Origin: Petrolisthes cinctipes
Lineage: Eukaryota; Arthropoda; Malacostraca; Decapoda; Porcellanidae
NCBI GenBank assembly: GCA_033782935.1
Contig: JAWQEG010000004.1
Span: 1,488,001-1,552,000 of the forward strand
Length of the DNA: 64,000 nucleotides
Direction of reading: 5' to 3'
Program-made: the position numbers and the translations under genes
Part shown: piece by piece, positions 23,000 through 35,888 of the stretch
How the letters are laid out: each line of letters begins with the position of its first letter
How positions within the stretch are numbered: position 1 is the first letter of the stretch
The notes under the pieces: generated by a model
What the model was told of the DNA's origin: nothing
The model's input: only the letters and a program-made list of their open reading frames with translations
The model's database searches: none

Positions 23000-25900
23000 A
23001 TAACTTCTGGGACCCCAAAATATTGAATTTTTGGGTGTTTTGAGCCTGAATTTGAGATATAAACTGGTACAGAAGATACATGCACATATTGACTTTGGGC
23101 ACCAAAAATATCGATTTTCAGCATGTTTTGGGCCTGAATTTTGAAAATACTCTAACACGGAGAAGGCATGTACAGATCCTTCTGTTACCTCTAAATATCG
23201 AATTTTCGGGTGTTTTGGGATTGAATTTGAGATATCGATTTTTTGGCACCTAAAATGTCGATTTTTAGCATGTTTTTAGCCTATATTTTGAAAATATTCT
23301 AGCACTGTGTAGGCATGTACAGATTGCTTCTGGGACCCCAAAATATTGAATTTCTGGGTGTTTTGAGCCTGAATTTGAGATATAAACGGGTACAGAAGAT
23401 ACATGCACATATTGACTTTTGGCATCTAAAATATCGATTTTCAGCATGTTTTGGGCCTGTATTTTGAAAATACTCTAGCACTGAGTAGGCATGTACAGAT
23501 TGCTTCTGGGACCCCAAAATATTGAATTTTCGGGTGTTTTGAGCCTGAATTTGAGATATAAACGGGTACAGAAGATACATGCACATATTGACTTTGGGCA
23601 CCAAAAATATCGATTTTCAGCATGTTTTGGTCCTGAATTTTGAAAATACTCTAACACGGAGTAGGCATGTACAGATCGCTTCTGGGACCCCAAAATATCG
23701 AATTTTCGGGTGTTTAGGGACAGAATTTGAGATATAAACGGGTACAGAAGATGCATGCACATATCGACTTTTGGGCACCTAAGAGATCGATTTTCAGTAT
23801 GTTTTTGGCCTGTATTTTGAAAATACTCTAACACGGAGTAGGCATGTACAGATACCTTCTGGGACCTCTAAATATCGAATTTTCGGGTGTTTTGGGACTG
23901 AACTTGAGATATTGATTTTTTGGCACCTTAAATGTCGATTTTTAGCATGTTTTTAGCCTATATTTTGAAAATATTCTAGCACTGAGTAGGCATGTACAGA
24001 TTGCTTCTGGGACCCCAAAATATTGAATTTTCGGGTGTCTTGAGACTGAATTTGAGATATAAACGGGTACAGAAGATACATGCAAATATTGACTTTGGGC
24101 ATCTAAAATATCGATTTTCAGCATGTTTTGGGCCTGAATTTTGAAAATACTCTAACACGGAGTAGGCATGTACAGATCGCTTCTGGGACCCCTAAATATC
24201 GAATTTTCGGGTGTTTTGGGACTGAATTTGTGATATCGACTTTTTGGCACCTAAAAGATCGATTTTTAGCATGTTTTTAGCCTATATTTTGAAAATATTC
24301 TAGCACTGTACAGATTGCTTCTGGGACCCCAAAATATTGAATTTTCGGGTGTTTTGAGCCTGAATTTGAGATATAAACGGGTACAGAAGATACATGCACA
24401 TATTGACTTTGGGCACCAAAAATTTCGATTTTCAGCATGTTTTGGGCCTTAATTTTGAAAATACTCTAACACGGAGTAGGCATGTACAGATCGCTTCTGG
24501 GACCCCAAAATATCGAATTTTCGGGTGTTTAGGGCCAGAATTTGAGATATAAACGGGTACAGAAGGTGCATGCACATATCGACTTTTGGGCACCTAAAAG
24601 ATCGATTTTCAGTATGTTTTTGGCCTGTATTTTGAAAATACTCTAACACGGAGTAGGCATGTAGAGATACCATCTGGGACCTCTAAATATCGAATTTTCG
24701 GGTGTTTTGGGACTGAATTTGATATATCGATTTTTTGGCACCTAAAATGTCGATTTTTAGCATGTTTTTAGCCTATATTTTGAAAATATTCTAGCACTGT
24801 GTAGGCATGTACAGATTGCTTCTGGGACCCCAAAATATTGAATTTTCGGGTGTTTTGAGCCTGAATTTGAGATATAAACGGGTACAGAATATACATGCAC
24901 ATATTGACTTTGGGCATCTAAAATATCGATTTTCAGCATGTTTTGGGCCTGTATTTTGAAAATAATCTAACACTGAGTAGGCATGTACAGATTGCTTCTG
25001 GGACCCCAAAATATTGAAATTTCGGGTGTTTTGAGCCTGAATTTGAGATATAAACGGGTACTGAAGATGCATGCACATATCGACTTTTGTGCACCTAAAA
25101 GATCGATTTTCAGTATGTTTTGAGCATGTATTTTGAAAATACTCTAACACGGAGTAGGCATGTACAGATCGCTTCTGGGACCCCTAAATATCAAATTTTC
25201 GGGTGTTTTGGGACTGAATTTGAGATATCGATTTTTTGGCACCTAAAATGTCGATTTTTAGCATGTTTTTAGCCTATATTTTAAAAATATTCTAGCACTG
25301 TGTAGGCATGTACAGATTGCTTCTGGGACCCCAAAATATTGAATTTTCGGGTGTTTTGAGCCTGAATTTGAGATATAAACGGGTACAGAAGATACATGCA
25401 TATATTGACTTTGGGCATCTAAAATATCGATTTTCAGCATGTTTTGGGCCTGAATTTTGAAAATACTCTAACACTGAGTAGGCATGTACAGATTGCTTCT
25501 GGGACCCCAAAATATTGAATTTTCGGGTGTTTTGAGCCTGAATTTGAGATATAAACGGGTACTGAAGATGCATGCACATATCGACTTTTGTGCACCTAAA
25601 AGATCGATTTTCAGTTTGTTTTGAGCATGTATTTTGAAAATACTCTAACACGGAGTAGGCATGTACAGATCGCTTCTGGGACCCCTAAATATCGAATTTT
25701 CGGGTGTTTTGGGACTGAATTTGAGATATCGACTTTTTGGCACCTAAAAGATCGATTTTTAGCATGTTTTTAGCCTATATTTTGAAAATATTCTAGCTCT
25801 GTACAGATTGCTTCTGGGACCTCAAAATATTGAATTTTCGGGTGTTTTGAGCCTGAATTTGAGATATAAACGGGTACAGAAGATACATGCACATATTGAC

Positions 25901-26309
25901 TTTGGGCACCAAAAATATCGATTTTCAGCATGTTTTGGGCCTGAATTTTGAAAATACTCTAACACGGAGTAGGCATGTACAGATCGCTTCTGGGACCCCA
26001 AAATATCGAATTTTTGGGTGTTTAGGGCCAGAATTTGAGATATAAACGGGTACAGAAGATGCATGCACATATCGACTTTTGGGCACCTAAAAGATCGATT
26101 TTCAGTATGTTTTTGGCCTGTATTTTGAAAATACTCTAACACGGAGTAGGCATGTACAGATACCTTCTGGTACCTCTAAATATCGAATTTTCGGGTGTTT
26201 TGGGACTGAATTTGAGATATCGATTTTTTGGCACCTAAAATGTCGATTTTTAGCATGTTTTTAGCCTATATTTTGAAAATATTCTAGCACTGTGTGAGCA
26301 TGTACAGAT
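23000..26309 (+). repeat. 3309-bp tandem duplication, copy 1
   Basis: Private variants shared with copy 2 at a 3309-bp offset include AAACTGGTACAG, GAGAAGGCATG with ATCCTTCTGTTACC, GAATTTCTGGGTG, GACTTTTGGCATC, TTTTGGTCCTG, CCTAAGAGATCG, GGCACCTTAAATG, GTGTCTTGAG, AAATTTCGATTTTC and GTAGAGATACCATC. It includes a 677-bp tetramer from 23259. Boundaries are approximate. Confidence 0.88.
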
Positions 26310-29120
26310 TGCTTCTGGGACCCCAAAATATTGAATTTTCGGGTGTTTTGAGCCTGAATTTGAGATATAAACTGGTACAGAAGATACATGCACATATTGA
26401 CTTTGGGCACCAAAAATATCGATTTTCAGCATGTTTTGGGCCTGAATTTTGAAAATACTCTAACACGGAGAAGGCATGTACAGATCCTTCTGTTACCTCT
26501 AAATATCGAATTTTCGGGTGTTTTGGGACTGAATTTGAGATATCGATTTTTTGGCACCTAAAATGTCGATTTTTAGCATGTTTTCTAGCTTATATTTTGA
26601 AAATATTCTAGCACTGTGTAGGCATGTACAGATTGCTTCTGGGACCCCAAAATATTGAATTTCTGGGTGTTTTGAGCCTGAATTTGAGATATAAACGGGT
26701 ACAGAAGATACATGCACATATTGACTTTTGGCATCTAAAATATCGATTTTCAGCATGTTTTGGGCCTGTATTTTGAAAATACTCTAACACTGAGTAGGCA
26801 TGTACAGATTGCTTCTGGGACCCCAAAATATTGAATTTTCGGGTGTTTTGAGCCTGAATTTGAGATATAAACGGGTACAGAAGATACATGCACATATTGA
26901 CTTTGGGCACCAAAAATATCGATTTTCAGCATGTTTTGGTCCTGAATTTTGAAAATACTCTAACACGGAGTAGGCATGTACAGATCGCTTCTGGGACCCC
27001 AAAATATCGAATTTTCGGGTGTTTAGGGCCAGAATTTGAGATATAAACGGGTACAGAAGATGCATGCACATATCGACTTTTGGGCACCTAAGAGATCGAT
27101 TTTCAGTATGTTTTTGGCCTGTATTTTGAAAATACTCTAACACGGAGTAGGCATGTACAGATACCTTCTGGGACATCTAAATATCGAATTTTCGGGTGTT
27201 TTGGGACTGAACTTGAGATATTGATTTTTTGGCACCTTAAATGTCGATTTTTAGCATGTTTTTAGCCTATATTTTGAAAATATTCTAGCACTGAGTAGGC
27301 ATGTACAGATTGCTTCTGGGACCCCAAAATATTGAATTTTCGGGTGTCTTGAGCCTGAATTTGAGATATAAACGGGTACAGAAGATACATGCACATATTG
27401 ACTTTGGGCACCAAAAATATCGATTTTCAGCATGTTTTGGGCCTGAATTTTGAAAATACTCTAACACGGAGTAGGCATGTACAGATCGCTTCTGGGACCC
27501 CTAAATATCGAATTTTCGGGTGTTTTGGGACTGAATTTGTGATATCGACTTTTTGGCACCTAAAAGATCGATTTTTAGCATGTTTTTAGCCTATATTTTG
27601 AAAATATTCTAGCACTGTACAGATTGCTTCTGGGACCCCAAAATATTGAATTTTCGGGTGTTTTGAGCCTGAATTTGAGATATAAACGGGTACAGAAGAT
27701 ACATGCACATATTGACTTTGGGCACCAAAAATTTCGATTTTCAGCATGTTTTGGGCCTTAATTTTGAAAATACTCTAACACGGAGTAGGCATGTACAGAT
27801 CGCTTCTGGGACCCCAAAATATCGAATTTTCGGGTGTTTAGGGCCAGAATTTGAGATATAAACGGGTACAGAAGGTGCATGCACATATCGACTTTTGGGC
27901 ACCTAAAAGATCGATTTTCAGTATGTTTTTGGCCTGTATTTTGAAAATACTCTAACACGGAGTAGGCATGTAGAGATACCATCTGGGACCTCTAAATATC
28001 GAATTTTCGGGTGTTTTGGGACTGAATTTGAGATATCGATTTTTTGGCACCTAAAATGTCGATTTTTAGCATGTTTTTAGCCTATATTTTGAAAATATTC
28101 TAGCACTGTGTAGGCATGTACAGATTGCTTCTGGGACCCCAAAATATTGAATTTTCGGGTGTTTTGAGCCTGAATTTGAGATATAAACGGGTACAGAAGA
28201 TACATGCACATATTGACTTTGGGCATCTAAAATATCGATTTTCAGCATGTTTTGGGCCTGTATTTTGAAAATACTCTAACACTGAGTAGGCATGTACAGA
28301 TTGCTTCTGGGACCCCAAAATATTGAAATTTCGGGTGTTTTGAGCCTGAATTTGAGATATAAACGGGTACTGAAGATGCATGCACATATCGACTTTTGTG
28401 CACCTAAAAGATCGATTTTCAGTATGTTTTGAGCATGTATTTTGAAAATACTCTAACACGGAGTAGGCATGTACAGATCGCTTCTGGGACCCCTAAATAT
28501 CAAATTTTCGGGTGTTTTGGGACTGAATTTGAGATATCGATTTTTTGGCACCTAAAATGTCGATTTTTAGCATGTTTTTAGCCTATATTTTAAAAATATT
28601 CTAGCACTGTGTAGGCATGTACAGATTGCTTCTGGGACCCCAAAATATTGAAATTTCGGGTGTTTTGAGCCTGAATTTGAGATATAAACGGGTACAGAAG
28701 ATACATGCACATATTGACTTTGGGCACCAAAAATATCGATTTTCAGCATGTTTTGGGCCTGAATTTTGAAAATACTCTAACACGGAGTAGGCATGTACAG
28801 ATCGCTTCTGGGACCCCAAAATATCGAATTTTTGGGTGTTTAGGGCCAGAATTTGAGATATAAACGGGTACAGAAGATGCATGCACATATCGACTTTTGG
28901 GCACCTAAAAGATCGATTTTCAGTATGTTTTGAGCATGTATTTTGAAAATACTCTAACACGGAGTAGGCATGTACAGATACCTTCTGGTACCTCTAAATA
29001 TCGAATTTTCGGGTGTTTTGGGACTGAATTTGAGATATCGATTTTTTGGCACCTAAAATGTCGATTTTTAGCATATTTTTAGCCTATATTTTGAAAATAT
29101 TCTAGCACTGTGTGAGCATG
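26310..29120 (+). repeat. 3309-bp tandem duplication, copy 2, shortened by one 491-bp HOR
   Basis: Follows copy 1 directly. Up to about 28.6 kb the offset is 3309. Beyond that, variants such as GAATTTTTGGGTGTTTAG, CTTCTGGTACC and CACTGTGTGAGCATG match copy 1 at an offset of 2818, a difference of 491 bp, the size of an HOR unit with the 10-bp deletion. One internal HOR was therefore lost from this copy, leaving a hybrid unit at 28561. Confidence 0.85.
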
Positions 29121-29562
29121 TACAGATTGCTTCTGGGACCCCAAAATATTGAATTTTCGGGTGTTTTGAGCCTGAATTTGAGATATAAACGGGTACAGAA
29201 GATACATGCACATATTGACTTTGGGCATCTAAAATATCGATTTTCAGCATGTTTTGGGCCTGTATTTTGAAAATACTCTAACACTGAGTAGGCATGTACA
29301 GATTGCTTCTGGGACCCCAAAATATTGAATTTTCGGGTGTTTTGAGCCTGAATTTGAGATATAAACGGGTACTGAAGATGCATGCACATATCGACTTTTG
29401 TGCACCTAAAAGATCGATTTTCAGTATGTTTTGAGCATGTATTTTGAAAATACTCTAACACGGAGTAGGCATGTACAGATCGCTTCTGGGACCCCTAAAT
29501 ATCGAATTTACGGGTGTTTTGGGACTGAATTTGAGATATCGATTTTTTGGCACCTAAAATGT
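29121..29562 (+). repeat. Array between duplications
   Basis: The rest of a regular a1-b1-c1 trimer, ending with the CGAATTTACGGGTG variant near 29504, which recurs 2250 bp later near 31754. The 2250-bp duplication therefore reaches into this stretch. Confidence 0.8.
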
Positions 29563-31812
29563 CGATTTTTAGCATGTTTTTAGCCTATATTTTGAAAATA
29601 TTCTAGCACTGTGTAGGCATGTACAGATTGCTTCTGGGACCCCAAAATATTGAATTTTCGGGTGTTTTGAGCCTGAATTTGAGATATAAACGGGTACAGA
29701 AGATACATGCACATATTGACTTTGGGCACCAAAAATATCGATTTTCAGCATGTTTGAATTTTGAATATTGAATTTTCGGGTGTTTTGAGCCTGAATTTGA
29801 GATATAAACGGGTACTGAAGATGCATGCACATATCGACTTTTGTGCACCTAAAAGATCGATTTTCAGTATGTTTTGAGCATGTATTTTGAAAATACTCTA
29901 ACACGGAGTAGGCATGTACAGATCGCTTCTGGGACCCCTAAATATCGAATTTTCGGGTGTTTTGGGAATGAATTTGAGATATCGACTTTTTGGCACCTAA
30001 AAGATCGATTTTTAGCATGTTTTTAGCCTATATTTTGAAAATATTCTAGCACTGTACAGATTGCTTCTGGGACCACAAAATATCGAATTTTCGGGTGTTT
30101 AGGGCCAGAATTTGAGATATAAACGGGTACAGAAGATGCATGCACATATCGACTTTTGGGCACCTAAGAGATCGATTTTCAGTATGTTTTTGGCCTGTTT
30201 TTTTAAAATACTCTAACACGGAGTAGGCATGTACAGATACCTTCTGGGACCTCTAAATATCGAATTTTCGGGTGTTTTGGGACTGAATTTGAGATATCGA
30301 TTTTTTGGCACCTAAAATGTCGATTTTTAGCATGTTTTTAGCCTATATTTTGAAAATATTCTAGCACTGTGTAGGCATGTACAGATTGCTTCTGGGACCC
30401 CAAAATATTGATTTTCGGGTGTTTTGAGCCTGAATTTGAGATATAAACGGGTACAGAAGATACATGCACATATTGACTTTGGGCATCTAAAATATCGATT
30501 TTCAGCATGTTTTGGGCCTGTATTTTGAAAATACTCTAACACTGAGTAGGCATGTACAGATTGCTTCTGGGACCCCAAAATATTGAATTTTCGGGTGTTT
30601 TGAGCCTGAATTTGAGATATAAACGGGTACTGAAGATGCATGCACATATCGACTTTTGTGCACCTAAAAGATCGATTTTCAGTATGTTTTGAGCATGTAT
30701 TTTGAAAATACTCTAACACGGAGTAGGCATGTACAGATCGCTTCTGGGACCCCTAAATATCGAATTTTCGGGTGTTTTGGGACTGAATTTGAGATATCGA
30801 CTTTTTGGCACCTAAAAGATCGATTTTTAGCATGTTTTTAGCCTATATTTTGAAAATATTCTAGCACTGTACAGATTGCTTCTGGGACCCCAAAATATTG
30901 AATTTTCGGGTGTTTTGAGCCTGAATTTGAGATATAAACGGGTACAGAAGATACATGCACATATTGACTTTGGGCACCAAAAATATCGATTTTCAGCATG
31001 TTTTGGGCCTGAATTTTGAAAATACTCTAACACGGAGTAGGCATGTACAGATCGCTTCTGGGACCACAAAATATCGAATTTTCGGGTGTTTAGGGCCAGA
31101 ATTTGAGATATAAACGGGTACAGAAGATGCATGCACATATCGACTTTTAGGCACCTATGAGATCGATTTTCAGTTTGTTTTGAGCATGTATTTTGAAAAT
31201 ACTCTAACACGGAGTAGGCATGTACAGATACCTTCTGGGACCTCTAAATATCGAATTTTCGGGTGTTTTGGGACTGAATTTGAGATATCGATTTTTTGAC
31301 ACATAAAATGTCGATTTTTAGCATGTTTTTAGCCTATATTTTGAAAATATTCTAGCACTGTGTAGGCATGTACAGATTGCTTCTGGGACCCCAAAATATT
31401 GAATTTTCGGGTGTTTTGAGCCTGAATTTGAGATATAAACGGGTACAGAAGATACATGCACATATTGACTTTGGGCATCTAAAATATCGATTTTCAGCAT
31501 GTTTTGGGCCTGTATTTTGAAAATACTCTAACACTGAGTAGGCATGTACAGATTGCTTCTGGGACCCCAAAATATTGAATTTTCGGGTGTTTTGAGCCTG
31601 AATTTGAGATATAAACGGGTACTGAAGATGCATGCACATATCGACTTTTGTGCACCTAAAAGATCGATTTTCAGTATGTTTTGAGCATGTATTTTGAAAA
31701 TACTCTAACACGGAGTAGGCATGTACAGATCGCTTCTGGGACCCCTAAATATCGAATTTACGGGTGTTTTGGGACTGAATTTGAGATATCGATTTTTTGG
31801 CACCTAAAATGT
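29563..31812 (+). repeat. 2250-bp tandem duplication, copy 1
   Basis: Units of 443, 315, 500, 491 and 501 bp start at 29563, 30006, 30321, 30821 and 31312. Private features are a b monomer shortened to 119 bp (29739-29857), a 315-bp dimer with the 10-bp deletion, CTGTTTTTTTAAAATAC, ATTGATTTTCGGG, CACCTATGAGATCG and TTTTTTGACACATAAAATG. Confidence 0.9.
29739..29857 (+). repeat. b monomer shortened to 119 bp
   Basis: CAGCATGTTTGAATTTTGAATATTG replaces the normal passage in two steps: 7 bp (TGGGCCT) and then 51 bp of H1 are missing, 58 bp in all. The same shortened monomer is at 31989-32107 in the second copy of the 2250-bp duplication. Confidence 0.85.
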
Positions 31813-34061
31813 CGATTTTTAGCATGTTTTTAGCCTATATTTTGAAAATATTCTAGCACTGTGTAGGCATGTACAGATTGCTTCTGGGACCACAAAATAT
31901 TGAATTTTCGGGTGTTTTGAGCCTGAATTTGAGATATAAACGGGTACAGAAGATACATGCACATATTGACTTTGGGCACCAAAAATATCGATTTTCAGCA
32001 TGTTTGAATTTTGAATATTGAATTTTCGGGTGTTTTGAGCCTGAATTTGAGATATAAACGGGTACTGAAGATGCATGCACATATCGACTTTTGTGCACCT
32101 AAAAGATCGATTTTCAGTATGTTTTGAGCATGTATTTTGAAAATACTCTAACACGGAGTAGGCATGTACAGATCGCTTCTGGGACCCCTAAATATCGAAT
32201 TTTCGGGTGTTTTGGGAATGAATTTGAGATATCGACTTTTTGGCACCTAAAAGATCGATTTTTAGCATGTTTTTAGCCTATATTTTGAAAATATTCTAGC
32301 ACTGTACAGATTGCTTCTGGGACCACAAAATATCGAATTTTCGGGTGTTTAGGGCCAGAATTTGAGATATAAACGGGTACAGAAGATGCATGCACATATC
32401 GACTTTTGGGCACCTAAGAGATCGATTTTCAGTATGTTTTTGGCCTGTTTTTTTAAAATACTCTAACACGGAGTAGGCATGTACAGATACCTTCTGGGAC
32501 CTCTAAATATCGAATTTTCGGGTGTTTTGGGACTGAATTTGAGATATCGATTTTTTGGCACCTAAAATGTCGATTTTTAGCATGTTTTTAGCCTATATTT
32601 TGAAAATATTCTAGCACTGTGTAGGCATGTACAGATTGCTTCTGGGACCCCAAAATATTGATTTTCGGGTGTTTTGAGCCTGAATTTGAGATATAAACGG
32701 GTACAGAAGATACATGCACATATTGACTTTGGGCATCTAAAATATCGATTTTCAGCATGTTTTGGGCCTGTATTTTGAAAATACTCTAACACTGAGTAGG
32801 CATGTACAGATTGCTTCTGGGACCCCAAAATATTGAATTTTCGGTGTTTTGAGCCTGAATTTGAGATATAAACGGGTACTGAAGATGCATGCACATATCG
32901 ACTTTTGTGCACCTAAAAGATCGATTTTCAGTATGTTTTGAGCATGTATTTTGAAAATACTCTAACACGGAGTAGGCATGTACAGATCGCTTCTGGGACC
33001 CCTAAATATCGAATTTTCGGGTGTTTTGGGACTGAATTTGAGATATCGACTTTTTGGCACCTAAAAGATCGATTTTTAGCATGTTTTTAGCCTATATTTT
33101 GAAAATATTCTAGCACTGTACAGATTGCTTCTGGGACCCCAAAATATTGAATTTTCGGGTGTTTTGAGCCTGAATTTGAGATATAAACGGGTACAGAAGA
33201 TACATGCACATATTGACTTTGGGCACCAAAAATATCGATTTTCAGCATGTTTTGGGCCTGAATTTTGAAAATACTCTAACACGGAGTAGGCATGTACAGA
33301 TCGCTTCTGGGACCACAAAATATCTAATTTTCGGGTGTTTAGGGCCAGAATTTGAGATATAAACGGGAACAGAAGATGCATGCACATATCGACTTTTAGG
33401 CACCTATGAGATCGATTTTCAGTATGTTTTTGGCCTGTTTTTTGAAAATACTCTAACACGGAGTAGGCATGTACAGATACCTTCTGGGACCTCTAAATAT
33501 CGAATTTTCGGGTGTTTTGGGACTGAATTTGAGATATCGATTTTTTGACACATAAAATGTCGATTTTTAGCATGTTTTTAGCCTATATTTTGAAAATATT
33601 CTAGCACTGTGTAGGCATGTACAGATTGCTTCTGGGACCCCAAAATATTGAATTTTCGGGTGTTTTGAGCCTGAATTTGAGATATAAACGGGTACAGAAG
33701 ATACATGCACATATTGTCTTTGGGCATCTAAAATATCGATTTTCAGCATGTTTTGGGCCTGTATTTTGAAAATAATCTAACACTGAGTAGGCATGTACAG
33801 ATTGCTTCTGGGACCCCAAAATATTGAATTTTCGGGTGTTTTGAGCCTGAATTTGAGATATAAACGGGTACTGAAGATATATGCACATATCGACTTTTGT
33901 GCACCTAAAAGATCGATTTTCAGTATGTTTTGAGCATGTATTTTGAAAATACTCTAACACGGAGTAGGCATGTACAGATCGCTTCTGGGACCCCTAAATA
34001 TCGAATTTTCGGGTGTTTTGGGACTGAATTTGAGATATCGACTTTTTGGCACCTAAAAGAT
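31813..34061 (+). repeat. 2250-bp tandem duplication, copy 2
   Basis: Units start at 31813, 32256, 32571, 33070 and 33561 and repeat the same odd unit lengths as copy 1, minus one base (TTTTCGGTGTTTTG near 32842). At about 33420 the short monomer has TATGTTTTTGGCCTG where copy 1 (about 31172) has TTTGTTTTGAGCATG, a patch of the other c type consistent with conversion. Confidence 0.9.
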
Positions 34062-35888
34062 CGATTTTTAGCATGTTTTTATCCTATATTTTGAAAATAT
34101 TCTAGCACTGAGTAGGCATGTACAGATTGCTTCTGGGACCCCAAAATATTGAATTTTCGGGTGTTTTGAGCCTGAATTTGAGATATAAACGGGTACAGAA
34201 GATACATGCAGATATTGACTTTGGGCACCAAAAATATCGATTTTCAGCATGTTTTGGGCCTGAATTTTGAAAATACTCTAACACGGAGTAGGCATGTACA
34301 GATCGCATCTGGGACCACAAAATATCGAATTTTCGGGTGTTTAGGGCCAGAATTTGAGATATAAACGGGTACAGAAGATGCATGCACATATCGACTTTTG
34401 GGCACCTAAGAGATCGATTTTCAGTATGTTTTTGGCCTTTTTTTTTAAAATACTCTAACACGGAGTAGGCATGTACAGATACCTTCTGGGACCTCTAAAT
34501 ATCGAATTTTCGGGTGTTTTGGGACTGAATTTGAGATATCGATTTTTTGGCACCTAAAATGTCGATTTTTAGCATGTTTTTAGCCTATATTTTGAAAATA
34601 TTCTAGCACTGTGTAGGCATGTACAGATTGCTTCTGGGACCCCAAAATATTGAATTTTCGGGTGTTTTGAGCCTGAATTTGAGATATAAACGGGTACAGA
34701 AGATACATGCACATATTGACTTTGGGCATCTAAAATATCGATTTTCAGTATGTTTTGAGCATGTATTTTGAAAATACTCTAACACGGAGTAGGCATGTAC
34801 AGATCGCTTCTGGGACCCCTACATATCCAATTTTCGGGTGTTTTGGGACTGAATTTGAGATATCGACTTTTTGGCACCTAAAAGATCGATTTTTAGCATG
34901 TTTTTAGCCTATATTTTGAAAATATTCTAGCACTGAGTAGGCATTTACAGATTGCTTCTGGGACCCCAAAATATTGAATTTTCGGGTGTTTTGAGCCTGA
35001 ATTTGAGATATAAACGGGTACAGAAGATACATGCACATATTGACTTTGGGCACCAAAAATATCGATTTTCAGCATGTTTTGGGCCTGAATTTTGAAAATA
35101 CTCTAACACGGAGTAGGCATGTACAGATCGCATCTGGGACAACAAAATATCGAATTTTCGGGTGTTTAGGGCCAGAATTTGAGATATAAACGGGTACAGA
35201 AGATGCATGCACATATCGACTTTTGGGCACCTAAGAGATCGATTTTCAGTATGTTTTTGGCCTTTTTTTTTTAAATACTCTAACACGGAGTAGGCATGTA
35301 CAGATACCTTCTGGGACCTCTAAATATCGAATTTTCGGGTGTTTTGGGACTGAATTTGAGATATCGATTTTTTGGCACCTAAAATGTCGATTTTTAGCAT
35401 GTTTTTAGCCTATATTTTGAAAATATTCTAGCACTGTGTAGGCATGTACAGATTGCTTCTGGGACCCCAAAATATTGAATTTTCGGGTGTTGTGAGCCTG
35501 AATTTGAGATATAAACGGGTACAGAAGATACATGCACATATTGACTTTGGGCATCTAAAATATCGATTTTCAGCATGTTTTGGGCCTGTATTTTGAAAAT
35601 ACTCTAACACTGAGTAGGCATGTACAGATTGCTTCTGGGACCCCAAAATATTGAATTTTCGGGTGTTTTGAGCCTGAATTTGAGATATAAACGGGTACTG
35701 AAGATGCATGCACATATCGACTTTTGTGCACCTAAAAGATCGATTTTCAGTATGTTTTGAGCATGTATTTTGAAAATACTCTAACACGGAGTAGGCGTGT
35801 ACAGATCGCTTCTGGGACCCCTACATATCCAATTTTCGGGTGTTTTGGGACTGAATTTGAGATATCGACTTTTTGGCACCTAAAAGAT
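34062..35888 (+). repeat. 1827-bp tandem repeat, copy 1
   Basis: Units of 501, 324, 501 and 501 bp start at 34062, 34563, 34887 and 35388. The units at 34062 and 34887 share GATCGCATCTGGG, CCTAAGAGATCG and a T-run replacing the dyad. The 324-bp unit is a1 followed directly by c1. The segment recurs from 35889 with a constant 1827-bp offset. Confidence 0.85.
34438..34446 (+). repeat. T9 run replacing the dyad of a c2 monomer
   Basis: GGCCTTTTTTTTTAAAATAC stands where GGCCTGTATTTTGAAAATAC is normal. Related runs are T10 at 35263-35272 and T9 at 36265-36273. Intermediates GGCCTGTTTTTTTAAAATAC (near 30193 and 32443), GGCCTGTTTTTTGAAAATAC (near 33432) and CCTGTTTTTTTAAAAATAC (near 48400) suggest stepwise growth of the run. 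Confidence 0.85.
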
